A stretch of 64,000 bases of DNA from Hyphomicrobiales bacterium 4NK60-0047b (GCA_040367435.1 BAABWY010000003.1:248001-312000); one strand, 5' to 3'; shown: positions 46,062 to 56,002, counted from the stretch's first letter. The notes: generated from the sequence alone by a model not told the origin. Translations and numbers: made by a program.

Positions 46062-46120
46062 TAATAATTCGCTTTTCTTAGGCTTTATAATAGTTCAATG
46101 TTTCTACTCGCATGAGAGGT

Positions 46121-46729
46121 TTAAGAGCAAATTTGCTTCGTTTTTATCTCAACTGCTTCTTTGCCAAAAACGATTTCATTTGGTCCAAATTTTTTAACTT
46201 GGTCAGGGTGATGACTGGCGAGAAAAACTATGGTTCCATTATTTCTCACTTCTTCAATCATTCCCTCAAGCTTTTGAGCTGAGCGTTCATCAAGAGCGCT
46301 TGTTGGTTCATCGAGGAGGAGTATTTGCGGTTCATCTGCTATGGCTCTTAGAAAAGCTAGTCTTTGTCTCTCTCCTGTTGAGAGCTTACTCACATGCCAG
46401 TTCATCAATTCTGGTTTCAAAGAAAGTTTGCTCATATTTTCTTCAAGTTCATAATCTTGCTTAAAGTGCTCATAGACATGATCAAACCACCACGAACTAT
46501 CAGCTGAAACAAACCGAACTCTTTTGCGCCATTCATAAGCGGATAGGTCTTTTCTATCTTGTCCGTTTAGGAATATATCTCCTATTGCTTCATCTAAATC
46601 TGCTATGGCTCGCATAAACCTTGTTTTACCAGAGCCTGATGGGCCTCGTACAATTATTGATTGTCCTTCCTGAACTTCTAAAGTTACAGGGCCAAAAATT
46701 TCATTTTTTAAATTGATTATTTCAAGCAT
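46121..46729 (-). CDS. fetA: FetA-type ABC transporter ATPase
   Basis: Small ABC ATPase of 202 residues. Walker A GPSGSGKT near residue 32, signature LSTGERQ, Walker B ILLLDEPTSALD, and the switch His in ASHHPDQV. Paired with the FetB-like permease directly downstream. Its small size and pairing fit FetA rather than a lipoprotein or amino-acid transporter ATPase. Confidence 0.88.
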   Translation of the reverse strand: MLEIINLKNEIFGPVTLEVQEGQSIIVRGPSGSGKTRFMRAIADLDEAIGDIFLNGQDRKDLSAYEWRKRVRFVSADSSWWFDHVYEHFKQDYELEENMSKLSLKPELMNWHVSKLSTGERQRLAFLRAIADEPQILLLDEPTSALDERSAQKLEGMIEEVRNNGTIVFLASHHPDQVKKFGPNEIVFGKEAVEIKTKQICS

Positions 46730-46790
46730 TCTTTTTTTGAAAACCTTTGCAGCTTATACATCTGCCCTATTTACTCATGAGTATAAGAAT

Positions 46791-47576
46791 TTAGAGCTTG
46801 GTAAATTCTGCGACAAAATGCAAATTAGCTGGTGTCTTATTATCTAAATATTCTTTTCTAAAGGTCGACGCGAAGCCGTATTCTTCTATTTTATCTAATT
46901 CAGATGACATCAACGGCAATGGCGGTCTTTCTGGAATTGTATCATCGCGCCGTCCTCTGCAAATGATGAGCAATTTTCCTTTTGGGCTTACGAGTTTTGT
47001 GAGAGCCTTTATCGCCAATTCTCGTTCTTCACCATAGAGTGCCTGGATGGTGAAGGTTTCACTTACAAGATCAAACCTTTGAGACCAGCCTTCTGGCATT
47101 TTTAATAGATTTTGCGCCTCCCATTCGATGGGGAATTGACTTGCATTGCGTGCTGCCCATTTCACGGCTGTCTCGGAAATATCAAATGCCGTTACTTGAT
47201 AGCCGGCTTTGTGCAAGGCGACTGCATTATGTCCAAGGCCACAGCCAACATCCAAAGCAAGGCGCTTGCTGTTAGATGCCTTCAACCACTCTTTTTGCTC
47301 ATCTCTATCTAACCATTCAAGCAGCGGTAGACGTGCTTGTCCGTGGGCCCATGGATTTTTTAATGCTGGATTTTGTTTTGTGGAACTTTGTGCTTTTAAG
47401 CTCTCTTTCCCAAGAGAACCAGCCCCTATATCCCCACCCCACGGTATTAGTTCAGGGTCACCATCAGCTTCTTGATAGAGCGCTTCAAACCAGTCTAGTG
47501 GCTTATTTTTTTCTTTAAACTCTGCCCGTAACCGGTCAGCGCGTTTGCGGGCTTCTTTGCGTTTGTCTTCGCTCAT
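46791..47576 (-). CDS. Class I SAM-dependent methyltransferase
   Basis: SAM-binding motif I LDVGCGLGHNAVALHKAGY near residue 87, acidic motif II in VTAFDISETAV, and motif III LVSPKGKLLIICRG. The N-terminal part (WFEALYQEADGDPELIPWGG) resembles tellurite-resistance/thiopurine-type methyltransferases. The GTG at 47588 lies inside the AAGGTGAG that serves as ribosome binding site for the ATG at 47576, so the latter is the start (261 residues). It lies 44 bp after holC. Substrate unknown. Confidence 0.85.
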   Translation of the reverse strand: MSEDKRKEARKRADRLRAEFKEKNKPLDWFEALYQEADGDPELIPWGGDIGAGSLGKESLKAQSSTKQNPALKNPWAHGQARLPLLEWLDRDEQKEWLKASNSKRLALDVGCGLGHNAVALHKAGYQVTAFDISETAVKWAARNASQFPIEWEAQNLLKMPEGWSQRFDLVSETFTIQALYGEERELAIKALTKLVSPKGKLLIICRGRRDDTIPERPPLPLMSSELDKIEEYGFASTFRKEYLDNKTPANLHFVAEFTKL

Positions 47577-47620
47577 AGTGGGGCTCACCTTATGATTTCT
47601 ATATTTTTACGTTGAGCTTA

Positions 47621-48079
47621 TCACGCCTTTTTTTCCCAGCGCCCCGTGGCATTTTGCTGCCAATAGGTGGCCTCAATCTCAGTGGCCTTTGCCGCTTTCC
47701 ATTGTTCACGAGCTCGCTTTAAATCTGCCTCGTTGTTTCCATTAAAAATATACACCAGGCGCTCATAACCTTGGTGCACCGTGACATCACCGCTATCAAT
47801 AAAAAAACGTATATGCGCCTTGTTTATATTTTCAGTTTTGTCAGTAATTAAAATGGGTTGGTTTTGAAGTGCATCTTCTGAGAGGGATTCATTTACCAAG
47901 CTATGAGGGAGGAAACTATCTGCGCTATACGTCCAAAGCATCGTATCGAGAGCTTCCATTTGCCCCCCCCCATTTGTCTCGACGATAGCACGCCAGCCGC
48001 GCTCTAAGCTTTTAGACAAAAGATCAGGTAGGACGCGTTCAAGGGTTGCTTGTTCTAGATGATAAAATAACAACTCCAT
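47621..48079 (-). CDS. holC: DNA polymerase III chi subunit (HolC)
   Basis: Clamp-loader accessory subunit that contacts SSB. The N-terminus MELLFYHLEQATLERVLPDLL, the DTMLWTYSADSFLPHSL segment (matching the family LWT...FLPH) and the C-terminal REQWKAAK helix fit. The frame extends eight codons further upstream, but GGGGAGG nine bases before the ATG at 48079 decides the start. 152 residues. In most alphaproteobacteria holC follows pepA; here it follows der by 27 bp. Confidence 0.9.
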   Translation of the reverse strand: MELLFYHLEQATLERVLPDLLSKSLERGWRAIVETNGGGQMEALDTMLWTYSADSFLPHSLVNESLSEDALQNQPILITDKTENINKAHIRFFIDSGDVTVHQGYERLVYIFNGNNEADLKRAREQWKAAKATEIEATYWQQNATGRWEKKA

Positions 48080-48106
48080 CAGGTCATACCTCCCCTTTTT
48101 CAATCA

Positions 48107-49462
48107 TTATTCGTCTTTATTATCATATGGATTTTTACCCTTGCGCATATGCATACGCACTGGAACGCCCCAAATATCAAATGACTCTCGCAAGCTATTC
48201 ACCAGATATCTAACATAAGATGTTGGCAGCACTTCTGGGCGCGAACAAAAACAAATGAAGGTTGGCGGGCGTGCATTTGCTTGGGTCATATAGCGCATTC
48301 TCAAGCGGCGCCCACTGACTGCGGGCGGTGTATGTCTATCAATTGCATCTCTCAAGAAATGGTTGAGCGCAGATGTGCCAATGCGTTTGTTCCAAGTTTC
48401 CTCAACTTCAAATACTGCATCCATCATTTTCTCAACGCCGCGGTTATGCAGAGCCGACACAGGTACAACGGGCACACCTTTGATTTGAGGTAGGAGACGT
48501 TCAACACGTTCTCTAATACCTGCTAAGAATTTTGAATTGTCTTTTTGCAAGTCAATTTTATTGACTGCGATAATCAATGCCCGGCCTTCTTCTGCTACAA
48601 GGTCACATATGGTTAGGTCTTGTTTTTCTAATGGGCAGTCTGCGTCCAGAAGTAAGATTACAACCTCGGCAAATTTAATGGCGCGTACGGCATCGGAGAC
48701 AGAAATTTTTTCTGGCCGTTCTTTAATCCGTGCTTTTTTACGAAGGCCTGCTGTGTCAAACAAGCGAACCTTTCGCTCCCCCCAATTGAAATCGACTGAG
48801 ATTGAATCTCTTGTCAGACCAGCTTCAGGGCCTGTGATCATTCGGTCTTCACCAAGCAACAAATTGACCATGGTGGATTTACCTGCATTTGGCCGACCTA
48901 CGATGGCAACTTTTAAAGCTCGCTCGCCTTCTTCTTCTTCAAGCAATTCAGCCTGACTTATTTTCCAGGCTTCATACCCTTCAGCCAAAACACTATAGAG
49001 CTCGCCGATGCCTTCGCCATGCTCGGCTGAAATGGCAATGGGGTCCCCTAACCCAAGCGCATAGCTATCATAATAGCCTTCATCACCAGAACGACCTTCG
49101 CATTTATTCACGATCAACGTCACAGGCTTTCCTGTTTGGCGAGCTAACTCAGCAAAGACTTCGTCAGCCGGTGTCAGCCCAGCGCGCGCGTCAATCAAGA
49201 ATAGAATAATATCAGCATCAACAATCGCTGCATGAGTTTGGCGGCGCATACGCCCTTCAACGCTTGTGTCCTCGCCCTCTTCAAGGCCGGCTGTGTCGAC
49301 TAATTTTGCTTTGATATCGCCAAATTCGATCTCAGCTTCACGTCTGTCTCTGGTCATGCCGGGGCGCGGATCAACAAGTGCCAGTCGTTTGCCTGCCAAC
49401 CGATTGAAAAGGGTCGATTTGCCCACATTTGGGCGTCCCATAATTGCTACTGTAAAAGACAT
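48107..49462 (-). CDS. der: Ribosome biogenesis GTPase Der (EngA)
   Basis: 50S subunit assembly factor with two GTPase domains in tandem: GRPNVGKS and DTAGLEEGED with NKCE in the first, GRPNAGKS, DTAGLRKKA and NKID in the second, then the KH-like domain (NHFLRDAIDRHTPPAV). 451 residues, complete. It follows bamB after 207 bp containing a terminator. Confidence 0.96.
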   Translation of the reverse strand: MSFTVAIMGRPNVGKSTLFNRLAGKRLALVDPRPGMTRDRREAEIEFGDIKAKLVDTAGLEEGEDTSVEGRMRRQTHAAIVDADIILFLIDARAGLTPADEVFAELARQTGKPVTLIVNKCEGRSGDEGYYDSYALGLGDPIAISAEHGEGIGELYSVLAEGYEAWKISQAELLEEEEGERALKVAIVGRPNAGKSTMVNLLLGEDRMITGPEAGLTRDSISVDFNWGERKVRLFDTAGLRKKARIKERPEKISVSDAVRAIKFAEVVILLLDADCPLEKQDLTICDLVAEEGRALIIAVNKIDLQKDNSKFLAGIRERVERLLPQIKGVPVVPVSALHNRGVEKMMDAVFEVEETWNKRIGTSALNHFLRDAIDRHTPPAVSGRRLRMRYMTQANARPPTFICFCSRPEVLPTSYVRYLVNSLRESFDIWGVPVRMHMRKGKNPYDNKDE

Positions 49463-49569
49463 GAGTTTTCTTAAAACCTAATTTTATGCACAGTTTACGT
49501 ATGGCTCTTCTTTTCACTCTAGATTTATCAAGAGCAATTGACTGAGAGACAGTGTGTGCTTTTTTGTTT

Positions 49570-49604
49570 TTTAAAAAGCAAAACAGGCTGTAAGAACAGC
49601 CTGT
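49570..49604 (-). terminator. Rho-independent terminator of bamB
   Basis: On the minus strand ACAGGCTGT, loop TCTT, ACAGCCTGT is followed by TTTTGCTTTTT. The 9-bp stem is perfect. It lies 66 bp after the bamB stop, so der has its own promoter or depends on read-through. Confidence 0.82.
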
Positions 49605-49669
49605 AACTTAATTCCTAAACCAATTTAAAAAAAGATCACCCTAAATAATCAATAGGAGAAACTTAACTT

Positions 49670-51022
49670 TTATCTTAGGGCTAATAATTTTGCTTTGTCT
49701 GTTAAAAGGAACATACGACCACCAGCTACAACTGGTGCAATGGTCATTTTACTTCCTATATTTTTCTTAACTGTTACTGAGCCTAACTTACCATTGACAC
49801 CAACGAGCATGCCTTTGGTTGAGACCAACCATAATTGTCCACCTGCTAAAACAGGGCCGCTCCAACGACCACCACCTGGTAATTTAGCCCGCCATAGAAG
49901 CTTTCCGCTTTTCGCTGTTAAAGCCATCAACTCACCACCAACATCAACAACATAAACCGTATTGCCAGCAACCCATGGTGCTTGCACGCCTTGAATGTTG
50001 TGAGACCAGAGACGTTCCCCTGTTTGTAGCGCTGATGCTGTCATTCTGCCACCATGGCCAACGGCGTAAACAATGTTGTTGGAAATAACCGGGCGTGAGG
50101 CGTTGCGCAATGCAGATAGAGAATTTCCTCTTTGTGCACGTGATAAAGTTTCTGTCCAAACTGGCGTTCCAGATTCTACATCAAAGGCAACCACTTCGCC
50201 TGATGGATAAGGAGCTACAACAATGCTTCCTGAAACGGCTGGTGAGGCATTCGTTAATAGAGAGGCTGATTCTGGCAAACCTTGATAGCGCCACAGTACG
50301 GAACCATCTTCAGCATTAAGACAGATAAAGCTACCTAATGCTGTTGTCGTAAATACTTTGCCGTTTGTTGCTGTTGGAGAGGCTCTCACCGGTTCGCCAA
50401 TTGACTGAACCCAAATTTCTTTACCAGTGCTTGGGTTTAGAGCATGGACTTTACCAAAGCCTGTTGCGACATACAGCCGACCACCATCAATAGCAAGACC
50501 GCCGCCATAGCCTTCATAGTCGTTTTCTTGGCCAGGAGTCATTTTTGCACGCCAAATGAGAGAGCCACTTGATTGAGAAAAAGCGCTTACTTTGCCGCGA
50601 GCATCTAATGTGAAAACTCGGCCACCATAAACAATTGGGCTTGCAACAACTCGGCTTCTTTTGTTTGAGCCACGGCCTGCATCAGCATTCCAACTTCTTG
50701 CAACCGCATTAGAAAAAGCCAAATGTCCCGGTGCGTTGCTTGCCAAGCCGCCAGGCTGTGTCCATTCACTATTGGCTGTGATAACAGGTAGCGCGGTGAT
50801 TGCTGTGGCCGCGCCAACATCAAGTTCCGGCGCCCCGCCGCGCTTTGCGCTCATGACTGGGATACGTTCACCAGGTAATTTTGGTTCTGGCTTTTTAAAT
50901 GGATTTTCAAATTTTGGTAATGAAATATCTGGCAGCTCTGGTGAATCCATACCCGTCAGATCTTCCATAGTGCTGCAACCGCTGAGAAGTGATACCCCCA
51001 AAGTGGCAACGCAAAGTTTCAT
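49670..51022 (-). CDS. bamB: Outer-membrane assembly lipoprotein BamB-like (PQQ-type beta-propeller)
   Basis: Beta-propeller lipoprotein of the BAM complex. From the ATG at 51022 the product begins MKLCVATLGVSLLSGC, a short lipoprotein signal with lipobox LSGC; AAAGAGC stands upstream. A longer frame reaches ATG 51109 but would bury the signal. Propeller blades are seen through repeated G.v.W and vYv..g.G..al motifs: GRVFTLDARGKVSAFSQSSG, GRLYVATGFGKVHALNPSTG, GKVFTTTALGSFICLNAEDG, NTVYVVDVGGELMALTAKSG. 450 residues. It lies between a YfgM-like gene and der, as in many proteobacteria. Confidence 0.9.
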   Translation of the reverse strand: MKLCVATLGVSLLSGCSTMEDLTGMDSPELPDISLPKFENPFKKPEPKLPGERIPVMSAKRGGAPELDVGAATAITALPVITANSEWTQPGGLASNAPGHLAFSNAVARSWNADAGRGSNKRSRVVASPIVYGGRVFTLDARGKVSAFSQSSGSLIWRAKMTPGQENDYEGYGGGLAIDGGRLYVATGFGKVHALNPSTGKEIWVQSIGEPVRASPTATNGKVFTTTALGSFICLNAEDGSVLWRYQGLPESASLLTNASPAVSGSIVVAPYPSGEVVAFDVESGTPVWTETLSRAQRGNSLSALRNASRPVISNNIVYAVGHGGRMTASALQTGERLWSHNIQGVQAPWVAGNTVYVVDVGGELMALTAKSGKLLWRAKLPGGGRWSGPVLAGGQLWLVSTKGMLVGVNGKLGSVTVKKNIGSKMTIAPVVAGGRMFLLTDKAKLLALR

Positions 51023-51366
51023 TAATAGCTCTTTAGGCGCTACTAATCCTTTATTGACAAACCCCATTTTGCCTGCTGCTAAATTTCTTAAGTTTATGAT
51101 CATCGCCATTCAGAAGAAGTCCCAGTTTTTTCCGCCCTCCTCAAGTTTGAGGTCAAGCTAAGAAAGTTCATCTCATAAGAAGTTCACGCAACAAAACAAA
51201 TATCAAATCAGTTTTTTAGTTTATCATGATTTCTGAATGTCTTTGATTTTTAGACATTCAGCTCACTTAACAATCCCCAATAAACCTTCGTTTTTCATAC
51301 ATTTAAACGTTAGCAGCTGGATTTCTTGATGAAAACAACTGTCTTAGCTAAGTTCAACACATTAAC

Positions 51367-52032
51367 TTACTTTTGTGCTTGGCGAGTTGCTATGACGTCA
51401 ATCATAATTTGTGCACGTCTCTTTAGAGCACTTGGTGTTGATTTATTCGTTAAAATGTCTGTAAAGCCGGTTTTGGCTAAATCATACTTACCTTCTTTAA
51501 AGGCAGCTAGCGCCACAACTTCACTTGCTGTGTTCTGCCAGATGGCCCCTGGTTTGGTAAATTCTCCTAAAGATTTTGACGTTTCTTCATAAGTTGCGTT
51601 TTCCAGCTTTAATATAGCCAGATTCAATTTTGCATAATCACGCAAGATTTTGTCAGCACTTGGATTTAAAGTCACTTTTTTATAAAGTATTTCAGCTTCA
51701 CCAGTTTGACCTTTTGACGCCAAATTTGCAGCCAAGTGCAAGCGAGACATAATCTCATAGCCTTTAGGGCTGTTTTCAATCAAAACTTTAAATTTCTCAT
51801 CAGCTTTGTCAGTGTCATTTTTTGCGACATCTCTAAGCGCTTGGATGTATTGATCACCAGCGGCTTGACGCTTGCTAACCTGTTGATTTTGCCACCAAAT
51901 TGAACCTGCAATACCAAGAATTAATACAACGATTGCTCCAATAATGATGGTGCCGTACTTTTCCCATAGCTTTTCCAGACGTTCACGTCTTAGCTCTTCA
52001 TCAACTTCTCTGAAAACATTATCATCAACCAT
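51367..52032 (-). CDS. YfgM/TPR-21-type membrane-anchored protein
   Basis: N-terminal charged segment (VDEELRRERLEKLWEKYG), a single membrane helix (TIIIGAIVVLILGIAGSIWW) near residues 29-48, then a periplasmic helical TPR-like domain (AGDQYIQALRDVAKNDTDKA, EIMSRLHLAANLASKGQTGEA). 221 residues. This is the standard form of the alphaproteobacterial YfgM-like protein upstream of bamB and der; in E. coli YfgM works with the PpiD chaperone at the translocon. Exact role here is inferred. Confidence 0.88.
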   Translation of the reverse strand: MVDDNVFREVDEELRRERLEKLWEKYGTIIIGAIVVLILGIAGSIWWQNQQVSKRQAAGDQYIQALRDVAKNDTDKADEKFKVLIENSPKGYEIMSRLHLAANLASKGQTGEAEILYKKVTLNPSADKILRDYAKLNLAILKLENATYEETSKSLGEFTKPGAIWQNTASEVVALAAFKEGKYDLAKTGFTDILTNKSTPSALKRRAQIMIDVIATRQAQK

Positions 52033-52210
52033 AAAATTCTTGCTCTTTTGTCCGTTATAAATAAACGTTTTTTCTCAATTCACTTGATAAACTGCAATTC
52101 ATGATTTCGCAAATCTATTAGGCAAATTATTGGTAAAAGGCTAAATAATAGGAATTGTGGTTAAAACACAAGCTATTTGAGGCTATGAGCTCATTATTTG
52201 CGCAAGAATT

Positions 52211-52229
52211 TGCCCCCGCAAAGGGGGCA
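52211..52229. terminator. GC-rich hairpin after panB
   Basis: TGCCCCC and GGGGGCA form a perfect 7-bp stem across a five-base loop, 23 bp after the panB stop codon on the minus strand. The T run after the stem is poor (AAATTCTTG), so this is a weaker terminator or a pause hairpin. Confidence 0.5.
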
Positions 52230-52251
52230 CTACTCAGGAGACTTCGTAATT

Positions 52252-53148
52252 TTAAGAGCTTGCTGGGCGTTTTTTTGCTTTTACAGTTTTTGTTTTAGAG
52301 CTTTTTTTCAACATTTGGTAAGTTTCAGCTTCTGATGGGAAGCTTCTATCTCTCACCTCTTCTGCATATAACTCAACAGCGCCTTCAATAGCCGCACCAA
52401 TTTGACCAAACTCTTTGACGAATTTTGGCACCCATGGGCTTAGACCAAGCATATCTTCTAATACTAGGATTTGGCCATCGCATTCTTTTGATGCACCAAT
52501 TCCGATGGTTGGCGCTTTGACTAATTTGGTTAATTGGTCTGCCAGTGGCTCTGCAACACCTTCAACAACCATGGCAAAAACGCCTGCTTTGTCGATATCT
52601 TTGGCGTCTTTTTCAATGGCGGCCCATTCTTCTTTCACACGGCCTTGAGTTTTAAAACCTCCCATAGTGTTCACTGATTGAGGGGTTAAGCCTATATGTC
52701 CCATCACAGGGATGCCGCGTTCAGTTAAATATTGGATGGTTTCAGCCATATATGAGCCGCCTTCCAATTTAACCGCACCGCAGCCAGTTTCTTTCATAAT
52801 GCGTGCTGCATTCCGAAAGGCAATTTCTTTGCTTTCTTCATAGGAGCCAAATGGCATGTCAACAACGACCAAAGCACGACTCGAGCCTCGCACAACGGCT
52901 GCCCCGTGCATGATCATTAGATCTAGTGGTACTGGTACTGTTGATTCAAAGCCATGCATCACCATGCCTAAACTGTCACCTACAAGCATAAAATCTACGT
53001 AGGGGTCAATAATCCGTGCTGTATGTGCATGATAAGCTGTTAGAGAAACAATTGGGCTTGCGCCTTTTAATGAACGAATATAGGGCGCTGTTAATCTCTG
53101 TACTGATGTTTGTTTTGACTTTTGGGTTGTAGGTTTTTGTATAGACAT
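52252..53148 (-). CDS. panB: 3-methyl-2-oxobutanoate hydroxymethyltransferase
   Basis: First step of pantothenate synthesis. Motifs: [30 protein letters not shown] with the Mg-binding Asp, [30 protein letters not shown], and [21 protein letters not shown]. The ATG at 53148 with GGGAG five bases upstream is preferred to the ATG at 53160, which has none. 298 residues. panC is not adjacent. Pantothenate also feeds the CoaBC step encoded at 6.4 kb. Confidence 0.95.
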   Translation of the reverse strand: MSIQKPTTQKSKQTSVQRLTAPYIRSLKGASPIVSLTAYHAHTARIIDPYVDFMLVGDSLGMVMHGFESTVPVPLDLMIMHGAAVVRGSSRALVVVDMPFGSYEESKEIAFRNAARIMKETGCGAVKLEGGSYMAETIQYLTERGIPVMGHIGLTPQSVNTMGGFKTQGRVKEEWAAIEKDAKDIDKAGVFAMVVEGVAEPLADQLTKLVKAPTIGIGASKECDGQILVLEDMLGLSPWVPKFVKEFGQIGAAIEGAVELYAEEVRDRSFPSEAETYQMLKKSSKTKTVKAKKRPASS

Positions 53149-53385
53149 GGGAACTCCCATAATAATTGCATATATATGAAGTGAGCTCTTTATGGTTCAC
53201 TTTCTTAAATTAATATGGGCTTTAAACTTTAAAAATACAAGCTGTTGAGCTTATTCGGTAGCTTTTAGTTAAAATGATGATTTCTAACTGATTTTACCGC
53301 ATTAAGGCTCTCAGGCGTTTTTATGGCTAGAGCATGTCGCATTAAATTGAATTCAAAGACATGTTTTATACTTTTTATTTGTGTG

Positions 53386-53412
53386 TGTTTCAGATGCCCA
53401 CAGAGCATCCGC
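53386..53412. repeat. Single REP-like unit
   Basis: TTTCAGATGCCCACAGAGC followed by ATCCGC. It lies in the 303-bp gap 53149-53451 between the panB start and the nnrU-like stop. The remaining gap holds no supported gene; TAGAGCATGTCGCATTAAAT at 53329 resembles a segment near 30210. Confidence 0.75.
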
Positions 53413-53451
53413 AATTTCACAAAACCAGTATCCACTCTTGTGCGACACGCA

Positions 53452-54027
53452 CTACAGTAATGGTTGGCCAAATAATAAACCATGCAAATAAAATGCAAAG
53501 GCAGCATAAAGCCCAAAACCAATCACGATTGCATATAGATCATGCAGAATTTGAGGTTTAAAATTTCTTGTTTTTACAAGACCAAACTTTTCACGTTTTT
53601 TAAGTGAAATACGGTCGAAAACACCCCACGCTAAAAAGCTGCCGAATAATAATACGGAAGCTAAATCACCATTTACTAATAAGTGAGCAAAGGCCCAAAG
53701 TTTAACGGCGGTAATTTGAGGGTGACGCATCCAATAGCGAATATTACCGCTTAATTTCGCAGCGGGGAGCAATAAAAACGCCAATAAAACCAAAAGCATG
53801 GCCAGATGCCGAAGCTCAAATGGTGGTTCGTACAGAACTGTGGCTGTGGGGCGCGCGATTGCATAGCCAATAATGATTACGACAAAGCCAATTAAGGCAA
53901 TTGCGCTATAAATCAGCTTAAATTTATTTTCTCCAAGCTGTCGAACGAGTTTATGTCGCTTGCGCGGTAAAGCAGAAAGCAAATGAATTCCAAGAAACAG
54001 CACTAAGCCTAAGATTAAGACCCACAT
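53452..54027 (-). CDS. NnrU-family membrane protein
   Basis: About five membrane helices. LVLFLGIHLLSALP at the N-terminus, GYAIARPTATVLYEPP, RHLAMLLVLLAFLLLPAA, IRYWMRHPQITAVKLWAFAHLLVNGDLASVLLFGSFLAWGVFDRIS are the NnrU landmarks (the RHPQ and AHLLxNGD motifs). The ATG at 54027 with AAGGGGC upstream is the start; 191 residues. NnrU was linked to nitrite/NO respiration in Rhodobacter, but the family is widespread and no nitrogen-oxide genes are nearby, so that role is doubtful here. Confidence 0.88.
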   Translation of the reverse strand: MWVLILGLVLFLGIHLLSALPRKRHKLVRQLGENKFKLIYSAIALIGFVVIIIGYAIARPTATVLYEPPFELRHLAMLLVLLAFLLLPAAKLSGNIRYWMRHPQITAVKLWAFAHLLVNGDLASVLLFGSFLAWGVFDRISLKKREKFGLVKTRNFKPQILHDLYAIVIGFGLYAAFAFYLHGLLFGQPLL

Positions 54028-54169
54028 TTGGTCAGCCCCTTTATTGTTTTTCCATTCACTAGCACAATTTTTGTGCAATTACGATATGACAAATTCAACA
54101 TTTTGGATACATGCACAAATATTAGTGCGGATATATCACAATTTATTATTCTGCTTCATTTTCAAAAAC

Positions 54170-54259
54170 ATGACGGTTTACTTTCCCTTTATTCTTCTCT
54201 TTTTGGGAGCCTTAGCTTTTTTGTTTTCTATAGCTTTTAGCTACTTAATAGGGAGCTAA
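54170..54259 (+). CDS. Possible 29-residue membrane peptide
   Basis: ATG at 54170, stop TAA at 54257-54259. The product MTVYFPFILLFLGALAF and onward is one hydrophobic helix ending FSYLIGS. No clear ribosome binding site precedes it. It may be a real small membrane protein or a chance frame in AT-rich sequence. Confidence 0.25.
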   Translation: MTVYFPFILLFLGALAFLFSIAFSYLIGS

Positions 54260-54412
54260 ATTATTTGCTCGCACAAGAAAAGTTTACTGAACTAAAGGGA
54301 CAAAATATTGTGATTTGTATGTGTTCTGAAATGTTTGGATAACCAAATAACATGATCGAAACTCATGTCATTTCTCTCACACGTTTCTTTTAGCAATGGA
54401 TACATACAGAAC

Positions 54413-54559
54413 ATGTCACACTTAACAGACCTCTTTAAAATGAGCCTTCTTATTGTGCTATTTACCGGATTAGCTGGAAGCCTTGGTGCTTGCAATAGTA
54501 GCCCTTCAGATAATGGTTACAGCATACCAATCGAAAAAGAACGGCGTGGAAGTCATTAA
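54413..54559 (+). CDS. Small putative lipoprotein
   Basis: 48 residues from the ATG at 54413. A hydrophobic helix (MSLLIVLFTGLAGS) ends in the lipobox LGAC, leaving a mature peptide of about 22 residues (CNSSPSDNGYSIPIEKERRG). It could instead start at the inner Met (residue 10). No strong ribosome binding site. It is convergent with the beta-propeller gene at 54624. Function unknown; entericidin-like peptides are of comparable size, but no family match is claimed. Confidence 0.45.
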   Translation: MSHLTDLFKMSLLIVLFTGLAGSLGACNSSPSDNGYSIPIEKERRGSH

Positions 54560-54623
54560 CAATGACAATCCAGCGCCGCTTAGTTGAGGGTTAGCTCTTT
54601 GAATTGCATTCAAGATCTCAACT

Positions 54624-55835
54624 TTATTCATTTCCCTCGGAAAGAAGAGTTGCGTCACTTCTTACAAAAACAAGCAGATGACCATTATTCTTAACGGGTA
54701 CCCAAAACTCTTTGGACTGAGGGAAATATAAAAAATCTGCCAAGCCTTGCGTTTCTTTCAAATCAAAACTCTTTTGAACATCGATATTTTCTAATAACTC
54801 TCCGTTTTTGAGTGAAAACCTCATCAACTTGGGCGCGCCTAAACTGGTTGCGTAAATTGTTTCTTCTTCATCAATCCCGAGACTTGCTATTTTTTTCAGG
54901 TTATTTTGATTTGTAAGAGATGAAATTTGCTTTGTCGTCAGTTCCACTTGGTTAATTTTCCCACTATTGGAATTTCCTGGTCCTTTTTGAGAGGTAGAAG
55001 CTTTCAAACCAATTGATGATACATAGAGACTGTTTCCCTTTATGGCCAAACTATTTGGCCCTTCTAACTTTTTGTCTTTCAACCAGACACGTAATGTCTC
55101 ATCGCTTTCGAGCTTTAAAATTGAATTTGATAAGGGATCACTGACATAAATTTCGCCTTGGTCACTGGCGCTTACATCATATAGATAAAAGGAAGTTGGT
55201 TGCTCAAATTTCTTAATGATTTTAGCTGCTTCTACATCAATTTTTAAAAGACTTTTGCCATCAGCGACATAAAGCATGCCACCCATCATGGCCATACCAC
55301 GCGGTTGATTGAGCCCTTTAATCCATTCTTTATTAATCACGCTTCCATCACGAGCTAGTAATGCGATGGACCCTGTTGAGGGCTGGGCTTTTTCACCTAA
55401 CTGGGAGACGTAAAACCTAAGACGTTTTTTATCAAAGCTAATCGACTGTGGGTGTTGAAGATTATCGACACTTCGCAACAGTTTTAGTGTCGGTCCTTTT
55501 GCCTTATTGTCTTCACGCTTTTTTTCTCTTTCTGCCAGAGCACTTTTTAAGGGAGGAAGCTCACTTTTATTCTCGAGTTTTTGTGGGCCATCTTCTAAGG
55601 CGGCTTGCTTCATTGGAGACGTTTTCTTTAGCTTACTCTGATGTAAGGCCTTTTTCCTGTAAGTTGTTTTAGGCTTTGTCGCCTCCTTTTTGACTTGCTT
55701 TTGATTTCCAGCATATTGATTGTGTCCCTTTTTTTGATACGTTGATTGATAAGCGCCATTTGCAGGTGGCAAACAACAGGCAGCTAAATTTACCAAAAGA
55801 CACCCACCCAACACAGTTTTAATAACCCGAACCAT
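54624..55835 (-). CDS. Beta-propeller (SMP-30/NHL-like) lipoprotein with Lys-rich linker
   Basis: The signal MVRVIKTVLGGCLLVNLAAC followed by C gives a lipobox (LAAC). Residues 25-110 are a Lys/Gln-rich linker. The rest is a six-bladed-type propeller with repeated segments: SISFDKKRLRFYVSQLGEKA, GLNQPRGMAMMGGMLYVAD, GEIYVSDPLSNSILKLESD, GPNSLAIKGNSLYVSSIGL, ETQGLADFLYFPQSKEFWVP. It is a clear paralogue of the next gene (compare GGLNQPKGM and KGLADIEYMEG there). 403 residues. 233 bp separates it from the paralogue upstream. Confidence 0.82.
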   Translation of the reverse strand: MVRVIKTVLGGCLLVNLAACCLPPANGAYQSTYQKKGHNQYAGNQKQVKKEATKPKTTYRKKALHQSKLKKTSPMKQAALEDGPQKLENKSELPPLKSALAEREKKREDNKAKGPTLKLLRSVDNLQHPQSISFDKKRLRFYVSQLGEKAQPSTGSIALLARDGSVINKEWIKGLNQPRGMAMMGGMLYVADGKSLLKIDVEAAKIIKKFEQPTSFYLYDVSASDQGEIYVSDPLSNSILKLESDETLRVWLKDKKLEGPNSLAIKGNSLYVSSIGLKASTSQKGPGNSNSGKINQVELTTKQISSLTNQNNLKKIASLGIDEEETIYATSLGAPKLMRFSLKNGELLENIDVQKSFDLKETQGLADFLYFPQSKEFWVPVKNNGHLLVFVRSDATLLSEGNE

Positions 55836-56002
55836 CTACTCCCCCAAAACTCAAAATACTTTTACCGATTCGATTGATTGGAAAGGAACCATGGAAAAAA
55901 GGCAAAATTTTTGGGGAAGAATAAACTTATATTAGTGAAGTTTACGAGTTTGAAATATCTCGTGATCTTATTGAAATTAAACAGTAAACAATTAATCTTT
56001 GC

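Noticed and set aside
53452-54027. A role in nitric oxide or nitrite respiration from the name NnrU
   Set aside because: No nir, nor or nos gene is in the window, and the family is widespread in bacteria without denitrification.
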